Source of the DNA: Oscillospiraceae bacterium
GTDB taxonomy: Bacteria; Bacillota; Clostridia; Oscillospirales; Oscillospiraceae
DNA: 63,795 nt
Assembly (NCBI GenBank): GCA_902761055.1
Contig: CACWIS010000007.1
Location: 1 to 63,795 of the forward strand
Direction of reading: 5' to 3'
This document shows, in pieces, positions 7,855-15,663 of this stretch. The notes under the pieces are model-generated. The model did no database searches and was not told the DNA's origin. It saw nothing but the letters and a program-made list of their open reading frames with translations. The stretch's first letter is position 1. Every line of letters begins with the position of its first letter. Position numbers and translations under genes: made by a program.

Positions 7855-7863
7855 TTTATATCA
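7855..7863 (-). promoter_or_regulatory. Extended -10 promoter of the SH3 peptide gene
   Basis: On the minus strand TGATATAAA forms an extended -10 (TGn plus TATAAA, 7855-7863). No consensus -35 is seen. A long A-rich leader follows up to the ribosome-binding site. Confidence 0.4.
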
Positions 7864-7904
7864 CAGCGAGCGTCACAAAACGATCACACATTTTCACGAT
7901 CGGA

Positions 7905-7942
7905 CAAAAAAAGCACAGCCCCGGGGGGCTGTGCTTTTTTTT
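7905..7942 (-). terminator. Terminator of the Fe-S/FAD oxidoreductase gene
   Basis: A 12-bp stem AAGCACAGCCCC with a two-base loop has T-runs on both strands, so it can act bidirectionally. It lies 12 bases past the minus-strand stop codon. Confidence 0.85.
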
Positions 7943-7954
7943 GTTGCCTGCGCT

Positions 7955-10564
7955 TTACTTGCCGCTCATCTTGCGGATCTCGATGCGCTTCTGGCGATCG
8001 GCGACGAACTGCGGCAGCACCTTCGGCCGGTCGGCGTATTCGATGTTCTCGACGAAAGTGCGCTTGCGCAGATGGATCGCGTCGAACTTGCAGCGCGTGG
8101 TGCACACGCCGCAGCCGAGGCACTTGTTGGGATCGACAAAGGACGCGCCGCAGCCGAGGCAGCGGGCGGTCTCCGCCTTCACCTGTTCCTCGGTGAAGGT
8201 CCTGCGGTCGTCGCGGAAGCTCGAGGCCTTGGCCTCGTCCCTGCCGGGGACCTGACGCGCGCCGGCGTTATAGTCGCGCCTGACGCTGTCGAAGTCGACG
8301 TTGTCCTTGTCGAAGGCGCGGTAAGTCAGCCTGTCGCGGCCGATCACCAGGCTCTGGCCCGGGTGCACGAAGCGGTGGATCGAGATCGCGGCCTGCTTGC
8401 CCTGGGCGATCGCGTCGATGGCGAACTTCGGCCCGGTCAGGGCGTCGCCGCCGACGAAGATGTCCTTCTGCGCGGTCTGGTAGGTGACGGCGTCGGCCTT
8501 CACGCGGCCCTTCTCGTCGCACTCCAGCTCGCCGAGATCCAGTCCGCCGAGCTCGATGCGCTGGCCGATGGCGGCGAGGATCGCGTCGCACTCGACGCGC
8601 TTGCCGTCCTCGCAGACGAGCGCGGCGACCTTGCCGTCGCGGCCCTCGATCTCCGCGGGCCTGTGCTCGAAGAGGAACTTCACGCCCTCTTCCCTCGCCT
8701 CGGCGACCTCGGCGGGATCGGCGGGCATGTCGCTCTCCTTGCGGCGGTAGGCCACGGTGACCTCCGCGCCGAGACGCACGGCCGTGCGGGCGACGTCCAT
8801 CGCGACGTTGCCGCCGCCGACCACGACGACCTTCCTGCCGACGGCCGGACGCATGCCGGCGTTGACCTCGCGCAGGAAGTCGATGCCGCCCCAGACGCCC
8901 TCGAGCTCCTCGCCCGGGATGCCGAGAGAGGCGCTCTTCTGCGCGCCGACGGCGAGGTAGAAGGCGTCGAAGCCCTGAGCGCGCAGCTCGGCGATCGTGA
9001 CGTCCTTTCCGACCTCCACGCCGCAGCGGAAGATCACGCCCAGCTCCTTGAGCACGTCGATCTCGGCGTCGAGCACGGGCTTTTCAAGGCGGAAGCTCGG
9101 GATGCCGTAGCGCAGCATGCCGCCGGGCAGCTCGTTCTTGTCGAACACGGTGACCTTGTAATTGTCCGCCGCGAGGAAGTAGGCGCAGCTCAGGCCAGCG
9201 GGGCCGGCGCCGATGACCGCGATCTTCTTGTCGGAGAAGTCGTAGAGCTTGCGCGGGACGAAGCGCGTGTCGCGCTCGAGCTCGCGGTCGGCGATGAATT
9301 TCTTGACCTCGTCGATGGCGACGGCGCGGTCGACGTCGCCGCGGGTGCAGGCCTCCTCGCACTTGCGGTTGCAGATGCGGCCGCAGACGGCGGGCAGCGG
9401 GTTTTCCTTCTTGATGAGCTCCAGCGCCTCAAGATAGCGGCCCTGCGCTGCCAGCTTGAGGTAGCCCTGCACGGCGATGTGCGCGGGGCAGGCGGTCTTG
9501 CAGGGCGCGGTGCCCTCGGGCGCGATGTACTCGCGGTTGGTGCGGTGCTCGGGATTCCAGTGCTCCTCGGTCCATTCGATGTCGTCGGGCAGCTCCTTGT
9601 GCGGATGCTCGATCGGCGTTTTGGAGCAGAGCTTCTGGCCCATCTGGATGGCGTTGTTGGCGCAGTGGTCGGTGCACTGGCCGCAGGCGACGCACTTTTC
9701 CTTGTCGATCTCGGCCACGTAGTTGCTCGCGGAGGTGGCGGGGCAGTTGTAGTACTGCGACACGCCGAGCGCAAGGCAGCTCTCGGTCATGCAGTTGCAG
9801 ATCGCAAGCGTCTCGTCCGAATGGAGCGTGGTGATCTGGTGGACGCAGCCGCGCGCCTCGGCCTTTTCGATCAGCGCCTTGGCCTCGGCCAGGGTGGCGG
9901 GCTTGCCCTTGCCGCTGCGGTTGAACATGTCGCCGACGTGGCCCAGGAAGAGGCACAGGCCCTCGTCGAGGTCGCCCGCGCCTTCGCCCATCATGCGGCG
10001 GACGCGGCGGCACTGGCAGGGCGTGATGCTGATGTGGCCCTCGTTGTCCTCAAGGAACTTGCTGACGCGCTCGTGGTCGATCTGCTCCGTGCCGGCGGGG
10101 ATGGCGCTCTCGACCGGGATGACGCGCATGATGCCGGCGCCCATCGGGGTGTTGGGCGCGTGCTCGATCTGGCTGGTGGTGGCGTGCTGGTGAAAAGCGT
10201 AGGGGATCTCGGGGTGCGCGAGACAGAACTTCTCGTTGATGAGCAGAAACTCGAAAATGCCGGGGGTGTAGGGCGGCAGCAGGTAGATCTCCAGACCCAC
10301 CTTCGGCACGACGACCTGCACGACCAGGCCGATGTCCGTGATCTCATGCAGCACCTCTTTCGTCCGTTTGACGGACATCTTGGCCTTACGCGCGATCAGC
10401 GGGACGAAGGCCGGCTTCATGCTGGTCAGGGCCATCATGACGGCGATCTGCTCGTCGGTGATCCACTTCTCGAACACACGGTATTCCGCGCAGTCCGGGG
10501 TGATCTTGTAGTGGCCGTCGTTGATCTTCTCGCAGAGTTTGATCAGATTCTCTCTGACTTCCAA
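7955..10564 (-). CDS. Fe-S/FAD NAD(P)-dependent oxidoreductase, GltD-like (869 aa)
   Basis: A TTG start at 10564 is chosen because AAGGAGG sits nine bases upstream; an in-frame ATG at 10621 has no site. The order of parts is: a 170-residue N-terminal domain with a winged-helix feel; a Cys-rich segment (TPCQCRR near 182, CNCM near 257); a 4Fe-4S ferredoxin motif (CVACGQCTDHC near 291); the GltD-type Cys cluster (CGRICNRKCEEAC near 394); an FAD Rossmann motif (VIGAGPAGLS near 450); a second NAD(P) motif (VVGGGNVAMD near 580); and two C-terminal Fe-S clusters (CLGCGASF, CLGCGVCTTRC). It likely transfers electrons between NAD(P)H and ferredoxin-type carriers. The physiological substrate is unknown. 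It is monocistronic. Confidence 0.85.
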   Translation of the reverse strand: MEVRENLIKLCEKINDGHYKITPDCAEYRVFEKWITDEQIAVMMALTSMKPAFVPLIARKAKMSVKRTKEVLHEITDIGLVVQVVVPKVGLEIYLLPPYTPGIFEFLLINEKFCLAHPEIPYAFHQHATTSQIEHAPNTPMGAGIMRVIPVESAIPAGTEQIDHERVSKFLEDNEGHISITPCQCRRVRRMMGEGAGDLDEGLCLFLGHVGDMFNRSGKGKPATLAEAKALIEKAEARGCVHQITTLHSDETLAICNCMTESCLALGVSQYYNCPATSASNYVAEIDKEKCVACGQCTDHCANNAIQMGQKLCSKTPIEHPHKELPDDIEWTEEHWNPEHRTNREYIAPEGTAPCKTACPAHIAVQGYLKLAAQGRYLEALELIKKENPLPAVCGRICNRKCEEACTRGDVDRAVAIDEVKKFIADRELERDTRFVPRKLYDFSDKKIAVIGAGPAGLSCAYFLAADNYKVTVFDKNELPGGMLRYGIPSFRLEKPVLDAEIDVLKELGVIFRCGVEVGKDVTIAELRAQGFDAFYLAVGAQKSASLGIPGEELEGVWGGIDFLREVNAGMRPAVGRKVVVVGGGNVAMDVARTAVRLGAEVTVAYRRKESDMPADPAEVAEAREEGVKFLFEHRPAEIEGRDGKVAALVCEDGKRVECDAILAAIGQRIELGGLDLGELECDEKGRVKADAVTYQTAQKDIFVGGDALTGPKFAIDAIAQGKQAAISIHRFVHPGQSLVIGRDRLTYRAFDKDNVDFDSVRRDYNAGARQVPGRDEAKASSFRDDRRTFTEEQVKAETARCLGCGASFVDPNKCLGCGVCTTRCKFDAIHLRKRTFVENIEYADRPKVLPQFVADRQKRIEIRKMSGK

Positions 10565-10639
10565 GTTGTTTTCCCTCCTTGATGATTTACGCTCTCGATT
10601 ACAGACCTGTATCTCTCTCACACAATATCTGTTTTTTTC

Positions 10640-10668
10640 AGTTTATCCGTTCAACGCGCAAATGTCAA
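10640..10668 (-). promoter_or_regulatory. Sigma-A promoter of the oxidoreductase gene
   Basis: On the minus strand TTGACA (10663-10668), a 17-base spacer and TAAACT (10640-10645) give a start near 10633 and a leader of about 70 nt. Confidence 0.8.
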
Positions 10669-10700
10669 GAAACTCCAGGACGACCGGACGCCCCGGCGCA

Positions 10701-10736
10701 TAAAAGGAACGGCGGAGCCGCCGGCCCCGCCGTTCC
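10701..10736 (-). terminator. Terminator of the dehydratase operon
   Basis: Arms GGAACGGCGG and CCGCCGTTCC enclose an 11-base loop; on the minus strand TTTTA follows. It lies just after the 51-residue membrane peptide gene. Confidence 0.75.
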
Positions 10737-10741
10737 CCGCT

Positions 10742-10897
10742 TTACAGCCGGTGATCCCGCTTGATGCCGTCGTAATGGCGCATCATCGGCTTTTCGAGCG
10801 CCTTGACGATCTTCGTGTCGAGATTGAACCAGTAGATCAGCACCGTCAGCGCAAAGAGCGCGAGCAGCACGATCAGGATGATAAGCAGCGCCTTCAT
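10742..10897 (-). CDS. Small membrane protein in the dehydratase operon (51 aa)
   Basis: A 52-codon frame starts at an ATG with GGTGA a few bases upstream and begins only five bases after the preceding dehydratase gene stops. The peptide is a single hydrophobic helix (about residues 3-24, starting KALLIILIVLLALFAL) followed by a basic, aromatic tail. It is followed at once by the operon terminator. Position, ribosome-binding site and a clean signal-anchor helix make it a real gene. It may tether or regulate the dehydratase at the membrane, but this is only inference from its position. Confidence 0.7.
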   Translation of the reverse strand: MKALLIILIVLLALFALTVLIYWFNLDTKIVKALEKPMMRHYDGIKRDHRL

Positions 10898-10902
10898 ATC
10901 GT

Positions 10903-12441
10903 TCACCAGCTTTCGTCGTCGTCAAAATCCACCAGCGAGGGGTCGAGCGGCGTCTCGTTCACCACGGTCTGCATGAAGACGTTGACGTCGTTGCGCATCT
11001 CGCGGCGCGTGATGGAGGTCGGGTCCATGAGGTCCTGGCGCACCGTGCACATCCGGATGCCGCGCTGCCGCGCGCCCTCCTCGAACAGGCCGCTGATCGC
11101 GCCGACGCCCTTGCAGGAGATCTGGTCGAACATCAGGATCATATCGGCGTGATAGGCCTCGTATTTCTCCCACAGATCGTCGAGCATCAGCTCGCTGCCG
11201 CCCTTGGTATGCGCGCGCATCGTCGAGGTCTCGATCATCTCGGCCACGCCGCGCAGCATGCTCTCGCGGCTCGAGGTGTCGATCAGGCCCGTGCCGTGGA
11301 TGTCGATCATCTCGCACACCGAATCGATGCCCCAGCATTCCAGCAGCCAGTTGTTGAAATTCGCGTAGTTGTTCGCCGGCGTGTTCCACACGACGGCGCG
11401 GTGGCGGATCGTCTTGGGACAGATCCCCGCGGCCACCTGCTCGCGCAGCAGGGCGTTGACCCTGCGGTCGTTTTCCAGCGCCTCGCGCTCCCCGCAGACG
11501 GCCTGGTGCTCGAAAATGCGGTACAGCCAGGCCGAGGCGCCGGTATGCGGCGGGATGGCGGTGCGGTTGAGCTCCCATTTTTCAAACTTGGCCTTGTTCT
11601 GCTCGTTCCAGATCTCGCAGGCGTCCCGGAGCGCATCCCAGTCGAAGCGCTCGCCGCTGTGCTCCTCGAGAAAGGCGATCGCCGAGAGGATCTCGGCCAC
11701 CGCGTAGTCCTGCACCTCTCCGCGCTTCCAGCGCAGCGGCACGTTCAGCGGCTGCGTCGGCAGGCCGATGCGCCGCTCCTGGATCATCGAGGTCATGATG
11801 CTGCCGTCGCAGGGCATATTGGAGCTCAGCATGCAGCAGCCGATCTTCGGAAAGTCGTCCTCGATGGCGAGCCCCGCTTCGAACGAAGGCAGGGGACAGA
11901 CGTCCGCGGGCAGGCCGTAGAGCTCGGACTGGCTGATGTAATGCACCGGGCTGTGCTGATTGATCAGCGAGGGCAGATACATCGGGTACTCCTGGAACAG
12001 GATGGTCTTGCAGTTGGGGAAGCCCTTGCCGAGCAGCGCGGGCAGCAGCTCGTCGAAGCAGAGGATCCTGCGGTTGAGCGCCTCGGCCTTTTTGCTGCCG
12101 GGGTGCAGATGGAGATCCGCCGAGAAGATCGTCGTCAGCGTCCGGGTCACGTCCCGCGCGAGATAGTTGAGATTGTTCCGCGCGGCCCGCAGCGCCGCGC
12201 CGCGCAGCCCGAAGCAGAGCCGGTCGAAGAAGGAGGGGACCGTCAGATACGAGAACATCCAGCGATAGCGGAAGATGGCCTTCACGTTCTGGATAAGGTG
12301 GCTGAACAGCCAGCGGATCAGCGTGCCCCAGAGGCGGCACCACTGCCCGTAGTCATAGACCGTGTCGCGCCAGCCGCGCCACTCGCGGTGCCGGGCGATG
12401 GCCGTGCCCTTGCGATAATTGTCCGCCGCGCCCTTCCTCAT
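10903..12441 (-). CDS. 2-hydroxyacyl-CoA dehydratase family subunit (512 aa)
   Basis: The family (HgdB/FldC-like, D-component) removes water from (R)-2-hydroxyacyl-CoA esters with a [4Fe-4S] cluster after one-electron activation by an ATP-driven activase. Here a Cys-containing stretch MLSSNMPCDG (near residue 205) corresponds to the conserved cluster region, and DMILMFDQISCKG near the C-terminus holds another candidate ligand. The N-terminus carries a basic leader of about 60 residues, which is longer than usual. It overlaps the upstream subunit by four bases (ATGA). The paired activase HgdC is absent from the window, and the substrate is unknown. Confidence 0.8.
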   Translation of the reverse strand: MRKGAADNYRKGTAIARHREWRGWRDTVYDYGQWCRLWGTLIRWLFSHLIQNVKAIFRYRWMFSYLTVPSFFDRLCFGLRGAALRAARNNLNYLARDVTRTLTTIFSADLHLHPGSKKAEALNRRILCFDELLPALLGKGFPNCKTILFQEYPMYLPSLINQHSPVHYISQSELYGLPADVCPLPSFEAGLAIEDDFPKIGCCMLSSNMPCDGSIMTSMIQERRIGLPTQPLNVPLRWKRGEVQDYAVAEILSAIAFLEEHSGERFDWDALRDACEIWNEQNKAKFEKWELNRTAIPPHTGASAWLYRIFEHQAVCGEREALENDRRVNALLREQVAAGICPKTIRHRAVVWNTPANNYANFNNWLLECWGIDSVCEMIDIHGTGLIDTSSRESMLRGVAEMIETSTMRAHTKGGSELMLDDLWEKYEAYHADMILMFDQISCKGVGAISGLFEEGARQRGIRMCTVRQDLMDPTSITRREMRNDVNVFMQTVVNETPLDPSLVDFDDDESW

Positions 12442-13634
12442 GCGTCCTCGCCTCCTCCCTGGAGCTTCTTGATCTCCAGGCTTTCCATGAAGGCCTGGAT
12501 GCGCGTGGCGAGCTGCCCCGAGCCGCGCACCACGTATTCGCGGTCGATGCCGAGCGTCGGCAGACCGTATTCCTCGCGCATGACCTGCGTATTGAGCGTG
12601 CGCTCATAGCCCCAGAAGTCGCAGAACTTCGCCTGCTCGTAGAGCACGCCGTCCGCGCGGTACTCCTTCGCGAGCTCCGAGACCAGCTCGCGCCGCTGCA
12701 GGATCTTTTCCTGCGACATGAAGCGCGGACACTGGTTGGTCTCCAGATACCAGCGGCAGACCTGCTCGAGCGCATCGGCGTCCTCGCGCAGCGGGATCCG
12801 CTGCCGTCCGGGGATCGAGCCGAAGCAGTAGCGGTCGGCGGCCACGTAGCAGCGGCAGTTCTCCAGGATCTCGGTAAAGGCGTAGTCGTCCAGCTCGCTG
12901 CCGACGACGATCACGCGCGCGCGCCAGCGGTCGGAGGCGTCGCGTTCGCGCACGAGCAGCTCGTCGAGCGTCTCGCGCAGATAGGGCAGGATGCGCGCCG
13001 TCGGGCAGGCGTAGCTCACGAGCGAGAGGATGTGGAACTCCCGCGGCGTGACGCGCGGATTGTCCTCGCGCCGCAGCGCCGCGATCTGCTCGAAAATCGC
13101 GCACATCTCGTTGTGCTCTTCCACCGCCGCGCGGATCGCCGCGTCGGACACGTCCACTCCGCAGCGCTCGGCGAGCGGCTGCAGGATATGCCCGCGGATC
13201 TGCTCGACGTAAAGACGCAGCCCGTGCGGCGTGAGCTTGAGCGGCGCGTCGATGATGCCCCAGGAAAAGCGCGGGTTGGAGATCAGCTCCAGCTCCCGGA
13301 TATTCTCGACGACGCGCACCATCTGCTGGCAGGTGTCGGAGCTCGCGTAAAAGTCCAGGAAGTTCATCCCGCCCTCGAAGGCGCGCTCGAAGAGCGCGCG
13401 CGTATAGCCGCAGATGAAGCTGGTCATGTAGTACTGGCTGATGTCCAGCGAGCCGGTGTTCGGCGCGCGCAGCCGCACGGAAAAGGCCTTTCCGCAGTTC
13501 AGCAGCGCCTCGGGCAGGTAGTAGCAGCTGTAGCCCACGGCCACGCCGCCGCTCTCGCGCTCCTGCCGGACCAGCTCGTTGTCCGCCTGCTCGAGCAGGT
13601 CCTCGAAGAAATGGATGTATTTGAGATCCTTCAT
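12438..13634 (-). CDS. 2-hydroxyacyl-CoA dehydratase family subunit (398 aa)
   Basis: This is the promoter-proximal partner of the 512-residue subunit. The start at 13634 follows AAAGGAGAT; earlier in-frame codons have no site and lie upstream of the promoter. Family features are a Cys in the early YSCYYLPEALLNCG segment, the ASSDTCQQM cluster-region motif, and the C-terminal QAKFCDFWGYE motif corresponding to the usual ligand-bearing loop. Two homologous subunits made as a translationally coupled pair match the heterodimeric organisation of HgdAB/FldBC/HadBC. Absence of a CoA-transferase and activase means they must be supplied elsewhere. Confidence 0.8.
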   Translation of the reverse strand: MKDLKYIHFFEDLLEQADNELVRQERESGGVAVGYSCYYLPEALLNCGKAFSVRLRAPNTGSLDISQYYMTSFICGYTRALFERAFEGGMNFLDFYASSDTCQQMVRVVENIRELELISNPRFSWGIIDAPLKLTPHGLRLYVEQIRGHILQPLAERCGVDVSDAAIRAAVEEHNEMCAIFEQIAALRREDNPRVTPREFHILSLVSYACPTARILPYLRETLDELLVRERDASDRWRARVIVVGSELDDYAFTEILENCRCYVAADRYCFGSIPGRQRIPLREDADALEQVCRWYLETNQCPRFMSQEKILQRRELVSELAKEYRADGVLYEQAKFCDFWGYERTLNTQVMREEYGLPTLGIDREYVVRGSGQLATRIQAFMESLEIKKLQGGGEDA

Positions 13635-13671
13635 CGAAATCTCCTTTCGCGAAAGGAATGGATCTGGGAAA

Positions 13672-13700
13672 AGTATATCAGCTTGCCGGGCGGAAGACAA
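13672..13700 (-). promoter_or_regulatory. Promoter of the dehydratase operon
   Basis: On the minus strand TTGTCT (13695-13700), 17 bases, TATACT (13672-13677). It is divergent from the Na/Pi cotransporter promoter about 40 bases away. Confidence 0.65.
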
Positions 13701-13741
13701 GGAAATGCGGCGAAAAAACGCAGCGAAACCGCGGCCTCCTC

Positions 13742-13770
13742 TTGCGCAAAACGACGGGAGTTGGTAAAAT
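13742..13770 (+). promoter_or_regulatory. Promoter of the Na/Pi cotransporter gene
   Basis: TTGCGC (13742-13747), a 17-base spacer and TAAAAT (13765-13770) lie about 70 bases before the ATG. Confidence 0.6.
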
Positions 13771-13838
13771 GAAACAAGAAGACACAAGCGGCGTCAGAGC
13801 CTGCGCGCGGCGGGCGAACAGCGTGACGGAGGGTCGAT

Positions 13839-15602
13839 ATGAGCTTTCTGAACTACATTTCCCTGCTGGCGGGGCTGGCGTTTTTCCTCTACGGCATCAC
13901 GCTGATGGGCGACGGGCTGAACCTCGTCGCCGGCGACCGGCTGGAGTCGGTGCTCTTCCGCCTGACGAAAAACCGCGCGCGCGGCATCCTGCTCGGCACG
14001 CTGGTCACGGCGGTGGTGCAGTCCTCCTCGGCCGTGTCGGTGATGTGCGTGGGCTTCGTCAACTCCGGGCTCATGCAGTTCGTCCAGGCCGTTTCCGTGA
14101 TCCTCGGCAGCATCCTCGGGACGAGCGTCACGGGCTGGATCATCTGCCTGTCCAATCTCGGCGGGGGCGGCGGCTGGGTCGAGCTGCTGTCCACGGCGGC
14201 CATCACCGGCGTCGTCGCCGTGATCGGCATCATCCTGCGCAAGTTCTCCAAAAATCAGACCAAGCGCCACTTCGGCGACATCCTGATGGGCTTCGCCGTC
14301 CTGATGTTCGGCATGAGCACGATGAGCGCGGCGGTCGAGCCGCTGCGTTACAGCGAGACCTTCCTGCAGCTGATGGTCTCCCTGTCGCATCCGCTGCTGG
14401 GCTTCATGGTCGGCGCGGTGTTCACCGCCGTCATTCAGAGCTCGGCCGCCGCGGTCGGCATCCTGCAGGCCCTGTCCATGACCGGGGCGCTGAGCTTTGC
14501 CGAGGCCTTCCCGCTGCTGCTCGGCATCGCCGTCGGCGGCGCGCTGCCGGTGCTGATCGGCGCTCTCGGCGCGAACCTCAACGGCGTGCGCACGGCCGTG
14601 GCCCATCTGGTGATCGACGTGCTCGGCGCGCTGCTGTGCGGCTGCGTGTTTTACGCGCTCCACGCGATCCATCCCTTCGCGTTCGTGGGGAGGCCGGTCG
14701 ACATCGTGGACGTCGCGGCCATGAACACGGCCTTCCGCTTCGTCACGGTGCTCGCCCTCGCTCCCTTCATCGGCGCGATCGAAAAGCTGACGGACGCGCT
14801 CGTGCGCGCGCCCGCCGCCGCGCCGGCGGAGCAGAAGGTCCCCGCCGTCGTGCTCGAGGAGCGCTTCATCCGCTACCCGACCCTCGCGCTCGAGCACAGC
14901 CGTCAGCGCATCGTCGAGATGGCCGAGCACGCGCGCGAGAGTCTGGCCGGGGCGATCGCCCTGCGCGGCGACTACAGCGAGGAGGGCTACCTGCACGTCT
15001 GCGATCTCGAGACGCTCATCGACCAGTACGAGGACGCGCTCGGCTCGTATCTGCTGCGCATCACGCCGACCGAGCTCAACGCGAAGCAGAACGAGGACCT
15101 GCACAAGTTCCTCCACACGATCACCGACTTCGAGCGCATCTCCGACCACGCGCGCAACCTTGCGGAGAGCGCCAGGGAGATGTTTGAAAAGCGCATCGAG
15201 TTTTCCCAGGCCTCCGAGCGGGAGCTCAAGGTGCTCAGCGCGGCCGTCACGGAGGTCGCGGACATGGCCGTCAACGCCTTCGTGGCCGACGACGCGGAGC
15301 TCGCCCTGCAGGTCGAGCCGCTCGAGGACGTCATCGACTCGCTCTGCGACGAGATGCGCAACCACCACGTCGACCGGCTCCAGCAGGGCATCTGCACGCT
15401 GCAGCACGGCTTCGTGTTCAACGACCTGCTGACGAATTTCGAGCGCGTGGGCGACCACTGCTCGAACGTGGCCGTGGCCCTCATCGAGATCCGGCAGGAT
15501 CTGTTCGATACGCACGAGTACGTCGACAGCCTCAAGCTCATCAAGGACGAGGCCTTCGGCAAGAACTACGAGCGCTTCCGCGCAAAGTACAGCCTCGATT
15601 GA
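13839..15602 (+). CDS. Na/Pi-cotransporter II-related protein with PhoU-like tail (587 aa)
   Basis: The N-terminal half has the duplicated SLC34/NptA-type membrane domain, with the paired QSS motifs TAVVQSSSAVSV (near residue 58) and TAVIQSSAAAVG (near 195) that line the transport site. After about residue 320 comes a cytoplasmic helical region of two PhoU-like three-helix bundles (for example HTITDFERISDHARN and LLTNFERVGDHCSN, each with the E/DxxxD metal motif). The family moves phosphate with sodium or senses phosphate. A GACGGAGGG-type site precedes the ATG. The gene is monocistronic and ends in a strong bidirectional terminator. Confidence 0.9.
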   Translation: MSFLNYISLLAGLAFFLYGITLMGDGLNLVAGDRLESVLFRLTKNRARGILLGTLVTAVVQSSSAVSVMCVGFVNSGLMQFVQAVSVILGSILGTSVTGWIICLSNLGGGGGWVELLSTAAITGVVAVIGIILRKFSKNQTKRHFGDILMGFAVLMFGMSTMSAAVEPLRYSETFLQLMVSLSHPLLGFMVGAVFTAVIQSSAAAVGILQALSMTGALSFAEAFPLLLGIAVGGALPVLIGALGANLNGVRTAVAHLVIDVLGALLCGCVFYALHAIHPFAFVGRPVDIVDVAAMNTAFRFVTVLALAPFIGAIEKLTDALVRAPAAAPAEQKVPAVVLEERFIRYPTLALEHSRQRIVEMAEHARESLAGAIALRGDYSEEGYLHVCDLETLIDQYEDALGSYLLRITPTELNAKQNEDLHKFLHTITDFERISDHARNLAESAREMFEKRIEFSQASERELKVLSAAVTEVADMAVNAFVADDAELALQVEPLEDVIDSLCDEMRNHHVDRLQQGICTLQHGFVFNDLLTNFERVGDHCSNVAVALIEIRQDLFDTHEYVDSLKLIKDEAFGKNYERFRAKYSLD

Positions 15603-15610
15603 GCGCGGAA

Positions 15611-15654
15611 AAACGATACGGCGGCGGACCGCATGGTCCGCCGCCGTATCGTTT
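15611..15654. terminator. Bidirectional terminator between convergent genes
   Basis: A perfect 20-bp stem (15611-15630 and 15635-15654) with loop GCAT has short A/T runs at both ends. It serves the cotransporter on the plus strand and the amylase lipoprotein on the minus strand. Confidence 0.85.
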
Positions 15655-15663
15655 CGGCCCTGT

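Noticed and set aside
4751-10582. Long frames opposite the symporter and the Fe-S/FAD oxidoreductase (about 890 and 1,040 codons)
   Set aside because: Low-complexity His/Asp/Arg- or Ala/Val-rich translations with no ribosome-binding site or motifs; both are antisense shadows of real genes.
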